Of a stretch of 64,000 bases of DNA, positions 1-7,374 are shown piece by piece. Made by a program: the position numbers and the translations under genes. The stretch lies in NCBI GenBank assembly GCA_002317175.1, contig DCJA01000035.1, positions 15,938-79,937 on the forward strand, in the 5' to 3' direction. Position 1 is the first letter of the stretch; each line of letters opens with the position of its first letter. The stretch comes from Lachnospiraceae bacterium UBA1712 (GTDB taxonomy: Bacteria; Bacillota; Clostridia; Lachnospirales; Lachnospiraceae). Under the pieces are notes generated by a model that did not search any database, was not told where the DNA came from, and worked only from the letters and a program-made list of their open reading frames with translations.

Positions 1-1332
1 CTCTGGATTAGAATAAGTCTCCCTCTGCATACGACCATATTCTGCAATGATATCCCTGGCAATCTCGATATCATCCACCTTACCCAGATATATCTGATCA
101 TGCTTAATAGCTGTCTTTGGACCTATGGCACTTGTTTCTTTATTGTCTTCACTGGACTCTTCATCAAAGAAACCTATTATCTCATCAAGGCTGACCATTC
201 GTGTTTCGCATTCGGCTGTTACAAGAACGCTACCAACGCCTTTTATTACTTTTCCTGCCTCTAATCCATAGATATCCGGATCCTTCTCCTGATAGGTTCC
301 ATATGCAATGCTTCCATCATTTGACATCATAATATCGGACTTGACGTCTGCAAAAGTCCATTCCCACTGCTGTTCTACGTAGTACAGAGTGTCTGTATAT
401 TCTTTGGCCTTATACTGTACAGTTACTGACACTTCACCATTTGAAAATATCTTCAATGGCATAGTTTCATCTGTACTGTTCCAGGTCAGCTTATACCCTT
501 GGGGTACACTAAAGCTGTATGTTTTATCACCATCAGTAATCGTCGAATTCTTAACCGATGTTCCAGACACCCAGGAATTGCCGTATATTTGCTTTATTTC
601 TTCCTCTGTAGTATCTTCAGCCGTTGTAACTCTGGCAGTTTTTGCCACAAGCATTGCCGCCCTGATTGCTTCATCAGCTTTAACGCTGTCATTTAACACA
701 ACGATCTGAACCCCTATTGCGTGATCTGGGTCAGGACCTGGCATATTTATGGCAACACCTCGTTCTCCCTTGAGTTCATACTCAAATACAATATATTCCA
801 GATCTCCATCAATTATCGTATTAGGACCTTTTGTAATGGTTCCCCCCAGTTCCTTTACCTTTTGTGTAACATCTATCTGTTTAATCTCTTCATTGCTTCG
901 ATCCTGGACCTTAATCTTATACTGAACCTGATCTCCTATGCAAAATGCAGGACCAACTGATTCAAAATAGGTACAGTAGGTATCATCATCCACATCAAAC
1001 TTATATCCATTTATAACTATGCTGATATCTCCATTATTGACTATAGTCTTAAGTTCATTGGCAAAGATTGCACTATAGTCTCCTTTGCTGGCAGTCACTA
1101 ACTCTGTAGCGGTCTCTGCACTTTCCCCGTCTGTTTCAATCGTTGAACTGCTGTTGACTCCCCCACTGATGTCATTATCATATGAAAGATTTCCATCAGC
1201 TTCCTCAGAATTGTAATTCTGGTTTTCGTTCAGACTTATGTCAACCGAGTCGGGCTCTTTTTCGCATCCACTTAGAATGATCAGTAACAGACTCGTTACC
1301 AGCATTTTCAAAAGAACATTTTTCTTTCTCAT
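1..1332 (-). CDS. putative lipoprotein, C-terminus beyond window edge
   Basis: The reading frame is open from an ATG at 1332 to base 1 (444 codons), so the C-terminus lies outside the window. The N-terminus is a short basic stretch, a hydrophobic segment and a lipobox-like LIILSGC, so it is probably a secreted lipoprotein. After the cysteine comes an acidic Ser/Thr/Asn-rich linker (about residues 25-70). A beta-rich region follows with no domain I recognise. A GAGG site lies about 14 nt upstream and a possible -10 (TATAAT on the minus strand, 1383-1388) further up. It sits downstream of the candidate RNA at 1490-1785, separated by a terminator. The function is unknown; the lipoprotein call rests on the N-terminus only. 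Confidence 0.75.
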   Translation of the reverse strand, partial: MRKKNVLLKMLVTSLLLIILSGCEKEPDSVDISLNENQNYNSEEADGNLSYDNDISGGVNSSSTIETDGESAETATELVTASKGDYSAIFANELKTIVNNGDISIVINGYKFDVDDDTYCTYFESVGPAFCIGDQVQYKIKVQDRSNEEIKQIDVTQKVKELGGTITKGPNTIIDGDLEYIVFEYELKGERGVAINMPGPDPDHAIGVQIVVLNDSVKADEAIRAAMLVAKTARVTTAEDTTEEEIKQIYGNSWVSGTSVKNSTITDGDKTYSFSVPQGYKLTWNSTDETMPLKIFSNGEVSVTVQYKAKEYTDTLYYVEQQWEWTFADVKSDIMMSNDGSIAYGTYQEKDPDIYGLEAGKVIKGVGSVLVTAECETRMVSLDEIIGFFDEESSEDNKETSAIGPKTAIKHDQIYLGKVDDIEIARDIIAEYGRMQRETYSNPE

Positions 1333-1494
1333 CTTTTTTATACTTGTTTCCTCTTTCTCTAGCCTATATGTTTAATATATTAATTATACCATAAGTCCCC
1401 ATTTTACTACTTTAAAAGAATATAGAATCCCTGCATTTTATTCTAGCAGATTTTACTGACATATTTCATACTGATTCTCTTTGCACATAAAAAT

Positions 1495-1521
1495 AGCCAC
1501 TGACTTTTCACATCAGTGGCT
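1495..1521 (-). terminator. intrinsic terminator of the repeat RNA
   Basis: The 9-bp perfect stem is AGCCACTGA/TCAGTGGCT with a 9-nt loop. On the minus strand it is followed by TATTTTTATG. On the plus strand it has TTTT after it, so it could act in both directions. Confidence 0.75.
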
Positions 1522-1533
1522 TTTAAACTATTG

Positions 1534-1716
1534 TCTCCATTGGACTGCCCTTTCCTTTCTTTATATATTATTACGATTTAGATTATCTACCCATTGGACC
1601 GTACCTTCCTTTTTTCAAATTATAAGTAATCAACTAAGTTTCCATTGGACCATACCTCAAATTCATTAACAGTTACATATTTAAATTAATTTAATTCTCC
1701 TTTGGACCGTACCACC
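1534..1716 (-). repeat. four-copy GGTAYGGTCCAATGG repeat
   Basis: On the plus strand the CCATTGGAC cores start at 1537, 1591 and 1642, with a variant CCTTTGGAC at 1699. Spacings are 54, 51 and 57 bp. The conserved block is about 20-24 bp, usually preceded on the minus strand by a purine run such as AAAGGAAGG. The copies are diverged and the spacers are AT-rich and unrelated. Confidence 0.7.
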
Positions 1717-1791
1717 TTTCATAGATTATATATCATCAACACTCTCATCATTGTCTTTTGATGTATTAGTGTATTTGTTTGGTATGAATGA

Positions 1792-1820
1792 ATTATATCT
1801 AACAAATCGTAACTTGTCAA
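1792..1820 (-). promoter_or_regulatory. consensus sigma-A promoter for the repeat RNA
   Basis: Read on the minus strand, TTGACA (1820-1815) and TATAAT (1797-1792) are both perfect and separated by 17 bp. This is the best consensus promoter I found in the window. Confidence 0.8.
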
Positions 1821-1853
1821 TACATTATTCTGATTTATTTGCATTTTATATAT

Positions 1854-1869
1854 AATTGTATATACAATT
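1854..1869. promoter_or_regulatory. 16-bp palindrome upstream of the RNA promoter
   Basis: AATTGTATATACAATT is a perfect palindrome about 35 bp upstream of the -35 hexamer. That position would suit a binding site for an activator or other regulator of the RNA. It may be chance in AT-rich DNA. Confidence 0.35.
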
Positions 1870-2150
1870 TAATTCAAAACTATTATGCCTAGCTTCCGGC
1901 TCATTAGCACTTCGATCTATAAATGAAATATGATTTTTGCAGTCCTGTTTATAACTCTTTATTAAGCAATACTCGTACATGCTTAAGATAATCCATCCGT
2001 AAAGTGAAATTTTAAATTCGGTATTATTTGTGTTCAAGGTGCATGTGGAATTTAGTTTTTCATTTGACCTACCCTTCCTTGGCAATGAAAAAAGCACATG
2101 TTTCCATGTACCTTTCCTCATTGCTTCAATATCTATCCTTCATTTTTTGC

Positions 2151-2438
2151 CTACGGCCAGTATCTTTCAATCATTCTCTCCATATTTGCCCTTCCTACCG
2201 GATTGGCTGTATGTATCTCTATGGGATAATATGTTTCTCTCTCTGCCAGATAATCTAGTATTTTTATTGCATCTCCTCCATAGATTGCATAATCGCCTAA
2301 ATCATGATCAAGATCTATAAGTTCGATTTCCTCTCCCTTTTCTTCCAGTTCTTCAATTAGTTGTATTGTTTCATCAACCGATTTTGTTCCTTCATAGCCC
2401 CTTGGAACTGGTCTGATATCATCTACCCATATCTTCAT
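2151..2438 (-). CDS. cREC-domain (cyclic-phosphate processing receiver) protein
   Basis: This is a 95-residue single-domain protein. It starts with VDDIRPVP, then has an acidic LIDLDHDLG motif near the middle and IHTANPVGRANM near the end. These are the hallmarks of the receiver-like family named cyclic-phosphate processing receiver domain (cREC), whose members are thought to act with RNA-repair or nucleotide-processing enzymes. The Asp residues of the DDIRP and DLDHD motifs occupy the receiver metal site. The neighbours, an esterase and a short hypothetical, do not reveal a partner. The family call is fairly firm; the biochemical role is inferred from the family name only. Confidence 0.75.
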   Translation of the reverse strand: MKIWVDDIRPVPRGYEGTKSVDETIQLIEELEEKGEEIELIDLDHDLGDYAIYGGDAIKILDYLAERETYYPIEIHTANPVGRANMERMIERYWP

Positions 2439-2474
2439 GATTTTTACCCGTGTTCTACATTACTGTCGTCTTCA

Positions 2475-3134
2475 TCATTTTTCTAGTAAGTATCTGTATC
2501 CCTTAACCATTCTTTCAGTTACATCCTTAAAATGATTCCCCTTATTTTCTTCATATATAGTTTCGATTCCCTGATTGGCTAAAACTTCTTTCTGCTTTCT
2601 TATGTTATCAGCCACCCCTGACATTAATGGATGCCTTGTTTTATGTTCTTTATTTCCCAGGCTCAGATACACTATGTTTGCTTTGCAGTCATTTTCCTTT
2701 ATGTACTCCATCCAGCCCGGATACCACACTGATGGCGAGGCTGCCATGATGCCATTAAACTTATCTGTCTGATATGAAGCCCATAATGAAAACAGACCCG
2801 CCAATGAATATCCGGCCAGTATATATACCCTCTCACTATTTGGATACTCTGCTTCATATTCAGGTATGATTCTCTCAGTTATAGAATTTAGTTTTTCTCC
2901 CGCCCCTGTGTTGTCATATTCAGACATATCATTGGATGTCTTAATATGTGTAGGCCAGGGGGACATCTCATATTCCCAGTTTTCTATCTCAACTGCAAGA
3001 ACACACCATGCCCTGTTACTAGCTTCTTTTGACAGCAATTCTATTTCACCATCAATGTTGGATTCATGTGCTCCAAGTAATCTTATAATCGCAATATCTG
3101 CCGATGGATTACCATATGTTTTTACATTGATCAT
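2475..3134 (-). CDS. alpha/beta-hydrolase, esterase D-like
   Basis: The 219-residue protein has a nucleophile elbow GYSLAG (about residues 148-153, Ser nucleophile) and the downstream ASPSVWYPGW strand-turn typical of the putative esterase family (PF00756). A late GNHF supplies the likely catalytic His. There is no signal peptide, so it is cytoplasmic. An AGGA sequence precedes the ATG at about 8 nt. The substrate is not evident. It may be a carboxylesterase, for example active on acylated sugars, but that would be a guess. Confidence 0.7.
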   Translation of the reverse strand: MINVKTYGNPSADIAIIRLLGAHESNIDGEIELLSKEASNRAWCVLAVEIENWEYEMSPWPTHIKTSNDMSEYDNTGAGEKLNSITERIIPEYEAEYPNSERVYILAGYSLAGLFSLWASYQTDKFNGIMAASPSVWYPGWMEYIKENDCKANIVYLSLGNKEHKTRHPLMSGVADNIRKQKEVLANQGIETIYEENKGNHFKDVTERMVKGYRYLLEK

Positions 3135-3184
3135 TTATTAATTCCTACTATTATCTTTCCAGAAACATTATATCAGCAATCACA

Positions 3185-3367
3185 TTATAAGCAATTTATA
3201 CTAATATTTATGCTTTCCTCCACATAGTCATTTTGACTATCGTGAAAATCTATATATATTTTCTTTAAGTCTTCCTGCTCAAACTGCTTAAAAATCTTAT
3301 AAAGCGCTTCAAGGCTCATTCCCGCAGCACACATTTCTTCTACTACTCTTTTATCCTTTTCTTTCAT
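3185..3367 (-). CDS. small conserved-type hypothetical protein, 60 aa
   Basis: The chosen ATG at 3367 lies about 9 nt after AAAGGAAA. An upstream GTG in the same frame overlaps that site and is less likely. The protein is charged and predicted helical. It has the pattern KRVVEEMCAAGMSLEALYKIF, in which a short helix is followed by an acidic helix. It has no membrane segment or signal. I do not recognise the family with confidence. It lies directly upstream of the toxin-antitoxin promoter but is transcribed away from it. Confidence 0.5.
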   Translation of the reverse strand: MKEKDKRVVEEMCAAGMSLEALYKIFKQFEQEDLKKIYIDFHDSQNDYVEESINISINCL

Positions 3368-3416
3368 GCATCTTTTCCTTTGCTTCACATTTTCTTTATA
3401 GCAGAATCATTTTCTT

Positions 3417-3445
3417 TTGCAAACATTTGTTCGATATGGTAAAAT
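3417..3445 (+). promoter_or_regulatory. promoter of the type I toxin mRNA
   Basis: TTGCAA (3417-3422), a 17-bp spacer and TAAAAT (3440-3445) put the start near 3452. The toxin ORF begins about 107 nt later. A long untranslated leader of this kind is typical of type I toxin mRNAs. Confidence 0.65.
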
Positions 3446-3558
3446 AGTAATTAAGCAAAGGTGATACCAGACACGGCGGTTAGCCCTCAACAGAGGGACT
3501 GTGACCCTCTGATTACATAGAAACCTGTATGGGAATCTAACGAAAGGAGGGCTCTGCA

Positions 3559-3666
3559 ATGATGATAGCTTTAGAAATTTTCGGTGCGATTGCGGCTGCA
3601 CTTACAATCTTCTCAGCTGGAGTTGCAGTTGGAAGATTTATCGAGCACAAAAATGACCGCCAGTAG
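3559..3666 (+). CDS. putative type I toxin, 35-aa membrane peptide
   Basis: The ORF is short but has a near-perfect AAAGGAGG ribosome site at 3543-3550, 8 nt before the ATG. The peptide begins MMIALEIFGAIAAALTIF: one hydrophobic helix of about 24 residues followed by a charged tail (RFIEHKNDRQ). That is the layout of the Fst/TxpA and 'putative holin-like toxin' peptides. It sits in a complete par-like architecture: its own promoter, a long leader, foldback repeats, a bidirectional terminator overlapping its stop codon, and a convergent antisense promoter. The likely role is a membrane-acting toxin silenced by the antisense RNA. Toxicity is inferred from layout, not from recognised sequence identity. 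Confidence 0.75.
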   Translation: MMIALEIFGAIAAALTIFSAGVAVGRFIEHKNDRQ

Positions 3667-3745
3667 CGTCCAAACTGTGGCAGTCATTTTATGATTACAT
3701 ATGAATGGGGCTAACCGTCTATCGGTAGCACCTTTGTGTTTTATT
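3650..3745 (-). ncRNA. putative antitoxin RNA, convergent antisense
   Basis: A strong minus-strand promoter (3779-3752) predicts a start near 3745. The shared bidirectional terminator ends the RNA near 3650, giving about 95 nt. It contains the hairpin 3710-3732 (GCTAACCG/CGGTAGC), the complement of TGATTACATA, and the complement of the toxin ORF's 3' end. It would pair with the mRNA at the 3' overlap and again at the leader repeat, as the RNA II antitoxin does in Enterococcus par loci. Confidence 0.7.
3654..3686. terminator. bidirectional terminator shared by toxin mRNA and antisense RNA
   Basis: TGAC-GCCA pairs with TGGC-GTCA with one mismatch, and the stem is flanked by AAAA on the left and TTTTAT on the right. 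It overlaps the toxin stop codon at 3664-3666. Confidence 0.75.
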
Positions 3746-3751
3746 AATTAC

Positions 3752-3779
3752 ATTATACGCTATATCCTGATTATTTCAA
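3752..3779 (-). promoter_or_regulatory. promoter of the antisense antitoxin RNA
   Basis: Read on the minus strand, TTGAAA (3779-3774), a 16-bp spacer and TATAAT (3757-3752). It is closer to consensus than the toxin promoter, as expected for an antitoxin made in excess. Confidence 0.75.
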
Positions 3780-3837
3780 GATTCTCCGTTATTTTTATCT
3801 TTGCAATCACCAATTTAAAAAGGCTCCCGTGATCTAC

Positions 3838-3895
3838 TACACCATTTACTAATAAAAAAACACGTTTTTACACCAATTACTTATAAAACTACACC
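3838..3895. repeat. three short TACACCA-type repeats
   Basis: TACACCATTT, TACACCAATT and TACACCATTT start at 3838, 3869 and 3890. Each is followed by an AT-rich ACTAATAAA-like stretch. They lie between the antisense promoter and the end of rlmI, with nothing else recognisable in 3780-3979. Confidence 0.4.
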
Positions 3896-3979
3896 ATTTT
3901 ATGATAAGTTATGATAGTTTTCTTTCTTGGCACTCCTCAAAAATATAAGGCTTTTCAGTACTTTGAAGGCCCCAGCATT

Positions 3980-5191
3980 CTATCTTTCGTCAATAACCTG
4001 GAAGATGAGAAACTTCAAATAGTAACTCTCATCTGCCGCCCACAGAATCGGATGATCCGGCGCCTGGGTTCTGAACTCAATCTGACGAAGTCGCTTATGA
4101 ACCGCCTTAGCAGCCTCCTTAATTGTTCTCTTAAACAGTTCCTCAGTCATGAAATGTGAGCAGGAACATGTGGCAAGATAACCTCCATCTTCAACCAGCT
4201 TAAGTCCCTTCATATTTATCTCACGATACCCTTTAACCGCCTGCTTTGTTGCCTCTCTTGACTTTGTAAATGCAGGTGGATCAAGAATTACAACATCATA
4301 CTTTTCACCTGCTTCAACTAGTTTTGGAAGCTCATCAAGTACATTGGCCACTTCGAACTTTACTGTATTTTCAAGCTTATTGAGCTTGGCATTTGCCCTT
4401 GCCTGTTCAACAGCGTATTCAGAAATATCAAGTCCAAGAACAGAACTTGCGCCAGCATATCCTGCATTCAAAGCAAATGTGCCCATATGAGTAAAACAGT
4501 CTAATACCCTTTTATCTCTGCATATTCTCTGCATTGCAAGTCTGTTATATTTCTGATCTAAAAAGAAGCCTGTCTTCTGTCCATTTACCACATCAACCAT
4601 GTAATGAACACCATTTTCAACTATCTCAATATCTGTATCAAACTCATCGCCAATAAAGCCCTTATGAATAGGCAGTCCCTCTTTTTTACGCTCCCTGGCA
4701 TCACTTCTCTCGTAGACACCTCTAATAGTAATTCCGTCTTCAGCCATTACTTTTTTTAGTTGCTCGGCGATAATCTCCTTATATTTATCAATACCAAGAG
4801 CAAGCGACTCAAGTACAAGAACATCCTCGTATTTATCAATTGTAATTCCAGGAAGAAAATCTGCCTCGCCAAACACTACTCTGCAGGAGCTGAGATCCTG
4901 TGGATAAAGTACTGTCTTTCTGTATTCCCAGGCAGCCTTGACACGCTTATAGAAAAATGTGTCATCAATCACAGTATCAGTATTTCTGGAAAACATTCTG
5001 ATTCTGATTTTGGAGTTGTCATTGATATATCCGATTCCCATCGGGTAATCATCAAAATCAATAACCTTTACCAGGTCTCCATTGTTATATGCACCTATGA
5101 CCTCATCTATTTCATTGTCAAATATCCATGCTCCACCAGCCTTAAGATATCTTCCTTCGCCTTTTTTTAACTTTATAACTGCTTTGTTCAT
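3980..5191 (-). CDS. rlmI: 23S rRNA (cytosine-C5) methyltransferase, RlmI family
   Basis: The protein has an N-terminal PUA-like domain (about residues 1-75), a linker domain, and a class I SAM-methyltransferase domain with the binding loop VLDCFTHMGTFALNAG. It also has motif IV ILDPPAFTKS and motif VI ATCSCSHFM with the catalytic-type Cys. The length (403 aa) matches RlmI/YccW, which makes m5C in 23S rRNA. The ATG at 5191 is preferred to a GTG at 5200 because AAAGG sits 8 nt before the ATG and overlaps the stop codon of the upstream gene. It is translated directly after the carboxypeptidase gene. Confidence 0.88.
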   Translation of the reverse strand: MNKAVIKLKKGEGRYLKAGGAWIFDNEIDEVIGAYNNGDLVKVIDFDDYPMGIGYINDNSKIRIRMFSRNTDTVIDDTFFYKRVKAAWEYRKTVLYPQDLSSCRVVFGEADFLPGITIDKYEDVLVLESLALGIDKYKEIIAEQLKKVMAEDGITIRGVYERSDARERKKEGLPIHKGFIGDEFDTDIEIVENGVHYMVDVVNGQKTGFFLDQKYNRLAMQRICRDKRVLDCFTHMGTFALNAGYAGASSVLGLDISEYAVEQARANAKLNKLENTVKFEVANVLDELPKLVEAGEKYDVVILDPPAFTKSREATKQAVKGYREINMKGLKLVEDGGYLATCSCSHFMTEELFKRTIKEAAKAVHKRLRQIEFRTQAPDHPILWAADESYYLKFLIFQVIDER

Positions 5192-5202
5192 GCATTGCAC
5201 CT

Positions 5203-6663
5203 TTATCTACTTCTTCTTGCTGCGTTTATTACCGCTCCAATCATTCCTTCCAGATCAGTAGGAATCTCGTCACTATCACCACGGGCAGGAGTTATTCCAA
5301 GCTCCGCGGCATTGAATTTCTGGATACCATATCGCATAAGCACAAGCGAAATGTAGCTCTGCGTCTGTACGTTTTCACATCCATATACCACGGTTACAAT
5401 ATAATGAGTTTTGCCTTCCATATCCTGAGTCTCGTAAGCAGATACCAGACATGACTGTGCCTTATCTGTTGTTCCTGTCTTAAGTCCCACAACTCCTGGA
5501 ATATTGTAAAGCAGAATATTGGTATTTTTTGCTTCGTAATTATTCAGAGATGACAATATGGTCTTCTTGATGGAAGTTATGTCTGTTATCTCAGGGTAGG
5601 TATCCAGAATGTGAGAAGCAATCTTAAACATGTCATTGGCTGAAAGGTGATTCTGAATCTTTACAGTCAAAACCTCCTCATGATACAGTGGCAGTCCGTG
5701 TGGATTATAGAATCTTGCATCCTCGGACAAACCCAGTGCTACCGCCTTCTGATTCATGCGCTCTACAAAATCCTCTTCACTGCCACAAAGGTGCTCAGCC
5801 AGTGCCAACGAGCATTCATTACTTGAGCAGATAAGCATCGCTGAAATAACATCCATTATATCAGCTGTCTGACCTTCCTCAACTCTTACCACTCCGTCGC
5901 TGGTCTTTGAAAGCTCACTTGCTTTTGCTGAAAATGTAATCTGGTCCCTGTCTGTGATCTCTCCCTTTGCCATGGCATCCTTTAGTATCAGATAGGTCAT
6001 AAGCTTACTTGTACTGGCAATAGATACTATCTCATCTTCATTGCTGGCATAGAAAATATTACCAGTAGTTGCATCTCCCACCAGACAACTGTCAGCCAGA
6101 TAGGATAAGCCTGCTTCTTCTATGTCATATTTATTGAAATCAAATTCCCCTGTTGAATTTATGTAAACCTCTCCATCCTTAATGGACATATCAAGATTCA
6201 TAGCAAGAGCCAGCTCTCCGCAGTTTACATAACAGTCTTTTCCAACTGTTATCATATAGAAACTGTAGTCATTGCCTGCTATATTAATCAGCATTCTCTT
6301 TCTGCTGTATCTTGTTCCATCATCAGATACATCTTCGGACGCAACCAGCTCGTCTTCCTCCAGCTGTCGTCTCTCCACAGGATTTAATATGAGAATGCTT
6401 TCACCATCTCTGCTGTCCCACAGAGCTTCATATGCTTTGTCAGTATCAGCAAGTGCCAGTGCAAAGTCATTGATGGAAATATATATATTATTTTCAAAAT
6501 CAAAATTCAGTACATGGACATTAAATTCCTGCTCATCCACGTGTACCTTGTACATTTCCTTAATCTGTGCAGCCTCTGCCTTTGCAGGAAAGAACAGTCC
6601 AAATGCGTTGGTTAATAGAACTGCACAGAGAATATATGTAAATAATCTATTCAGTCTGCTCAT
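5203..6663 (-). CDS. dacA: D-alanyl-D-alanine carboxypeptidase (PBP5/DacA type)
   Basis: A signal peptide ends near AKAEAA (residue 32). Residues about 35-105 resemble a copper-amine-oxidase-N-like stalk. The peptidase S11 domain follows with SXXK (STSK), SXN (SSN) and KTG (GLKTGTTDKA) motifs, all intact. The enzyme trims the terminal D-Ala of peptidoglycan stem peptides outside the membrane. Its start overlaps the preceding gene by 17 nt and rlmI follows at once, so the three are probably co-transcribed. The C-terminal beta domain of classical PBP5 seems short. A sporulation DacF-like role is possible. Confidence 0.9.
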   Translation of the reverse strand: MSRLNRLFTYILCAVLLTNAFGLFFPAKAEAAQIKEMYKVHVDEQEFNVHVLNFDFENNIYISINDFALALADTDKAYEALWDSRDGESILILNPVERRQLEEDELVASEDVSDDGTRYSRKRMLINIAGNDYSFYMITVGKDCYVNCGELALAMNLDMSIKDGEVYINSTGEFDFNKYDIEEAGLSYLADSCLVGDATTGNIFYASNEDEIVSIASTSKLMTYLILKDAMAKGEITDRDQITFSAKASELSKTSDGVVRVEEGQTADIMDVISAMLICSSNECSLALAEHLCGSEEDFVERMNQKAVALGLSEDARFYNPHGLPLYHEEVLTVKIQNHLSANDMFKIASHILDTYPEITDITSIKKTILSSLNNYEAKNTNILLYNIPGVVGLKTGTTDKAQSCLVSAYETQDMEGKTHYIVTVVYGCENVQTQSYISLVLMRYGIQKFNAAELGITPARGDSDEIPTDLEGMIGAVINAARRSR

Positions 6664-7360
6664 CTGTCACCTCCAGCTCTGCACTCTGCTTCTGTGCATG
6701 GTATACTATGGCTCCATCTGCATAATCAATAACCAGCATATCTCCGGATACAGCAAACTCGCAGTCTTTTATATCATCTGTAGTACTTATCTGAAGCCCT
6801 TCCCTTGAAGCCGCATATGTGGCAGTCATGCCATAGTCTGCATTTAACTCTTCATATGATGGCATCAGCTTTGGTCCATACTCCTTAAGATAACTATCCA
6901 GATCCATTCCCAGAGCTTCAGTTATCAGCTCATCCGTCTTTTTGTCTGTCTCTATATAGTTACTTTCTATTCTTAGACGAATAAGATCGTATACAGCATT
7001 ATGTAAACTGTTTTTAGCCTGAGAATATGCATAATTGTAAGACGCTTCATCTACCTTTTCTTCAAAAACACCATCCCTGCTTATGCTTAACACACATGTC
7101 ACTGTCACATCATCAAGATACTTACTGACATCGATCTCATCACCCAAAGTAGCGGTAACAAGATAGTCACTTATCTGCTCTTCCACCTGCTTGCTAAAAT
7201 CAAGCTCCCTTTGCCATTGACCTGGCAGTCTGAGCTTATTTCCATTTAGATACCAGTATGCTATAACTCCAACCATCGCAATCATAAGAATCATCATGAC
7301 CAATACAATTGGCAGTCCTATAGCTCTTCTTCTTTTTCTTCTCCTCTTTCTTGTCCCCAT
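6647..7360 (-). CDS. membrane-anchored hypothetical protein
   Basis: The very basic N-terminus (KRRRKRRR) precedes one hydrophobic segment at about residues 14-35, giving an inside-to-outside anchor. An extracytoplasmic domain of about 200 residues is mixed helical, with a late beta-rich part. I see no catalytic motif. It lies between ylmH and the carboxypeptidase gene and overlaps the latter by 17 nt, which suggests a cell-envelope role linked to it. The function is not recognised. Confidence 0.7.
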   Translation of the reverse strand: MGTRKRRRKRRRAIGLPIVLVMMILMIAMVGVIAYWYLNGNKLRLPGQWQRELDFSKQVEEQISDYLVTATLGDEIDVSKYLDDVTVTCVLSISRDGVFEEKVDEASYNYAYSQAKNSLHNAVYDLIRLRIESNYIETDKKTDELITEALGMDLDSYLKEYGPKLMPSYEELNADYGMTATYAASREGLQISTTDDIKDCEFAVSGDMLVIDYADGAIVYHAQKQSAELEVTDEQTE

Positions 7361-7374
7361 AACTCTCCCATTTA

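Larger units (their letters stand above)
1490..1785 (-). ncRNA. candidate structured RNA or leader with four repeated motifs
   Basis: A consensus promoter at 1792-1820 predicts transcription from about 1785. A strong hairpin followed by a T-rich tract ends the unit at 1521-1490. Between them there is no convincing ORF. There are four copies of a motif close to GGTAYGGTCCAATGG at 51-57 bp spacing, separated by AT-rich spacers. The transcript would be about 290 nt. It may be a free small RNA, or a leader with an attenuator for the lipoprotein gene that starts at 1332. Some repeats carry an SD-like purine run and an ATG followed within 3-5 codons by a stop, so tiny leader peptides are also possible. 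Confidence 0.5.
3457..3735 (+). repeat. foldback inverted repeat and direct repeat of the toxin mRNA
   Basis: The 5' segment 3457-3487 and the 3' segment 3707-3735 are imperfect inverted repeats. Shared blocks are AAAGGTG, TACC and CGGTTAGCCC, so the two ends of the toxin transcript can pair. TGATTACATA also occurs as a direct repeat at 3510-3519 and 3692-3701. Because the antisense RNA reads the second copy in reverse, it is complementary to the first copy in the mRNA leader. A local GAGGG/CCCTC hairpin lies at 3493-3509. Confidence 0.7.

Noticed and set aside
1534..1716. Possible degenerate CRISPR array (about 24-bp repeats, about 30-bp spacers)
   Set aside because: There are only four repeats, they are clearly diverged and the spacing varies. 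There are no cas genes and spacers are uniformly AT-rich.
1846..2121. 91-codon minus-strand frame between the repeat RNA and the cREC gene
   Set aside because: It has no clear ribosome site, an odd composition, and its end overlaps the palindrome upstream of a strong promoter. I see no family resemblance.
3407..3601. 64-codon minus-strand frame across the toxin leader
   Set aside because: It overlaps the toxin promoter, leader hairpins and ribosome site in antisense; the plus-strand explanation is far stronger.
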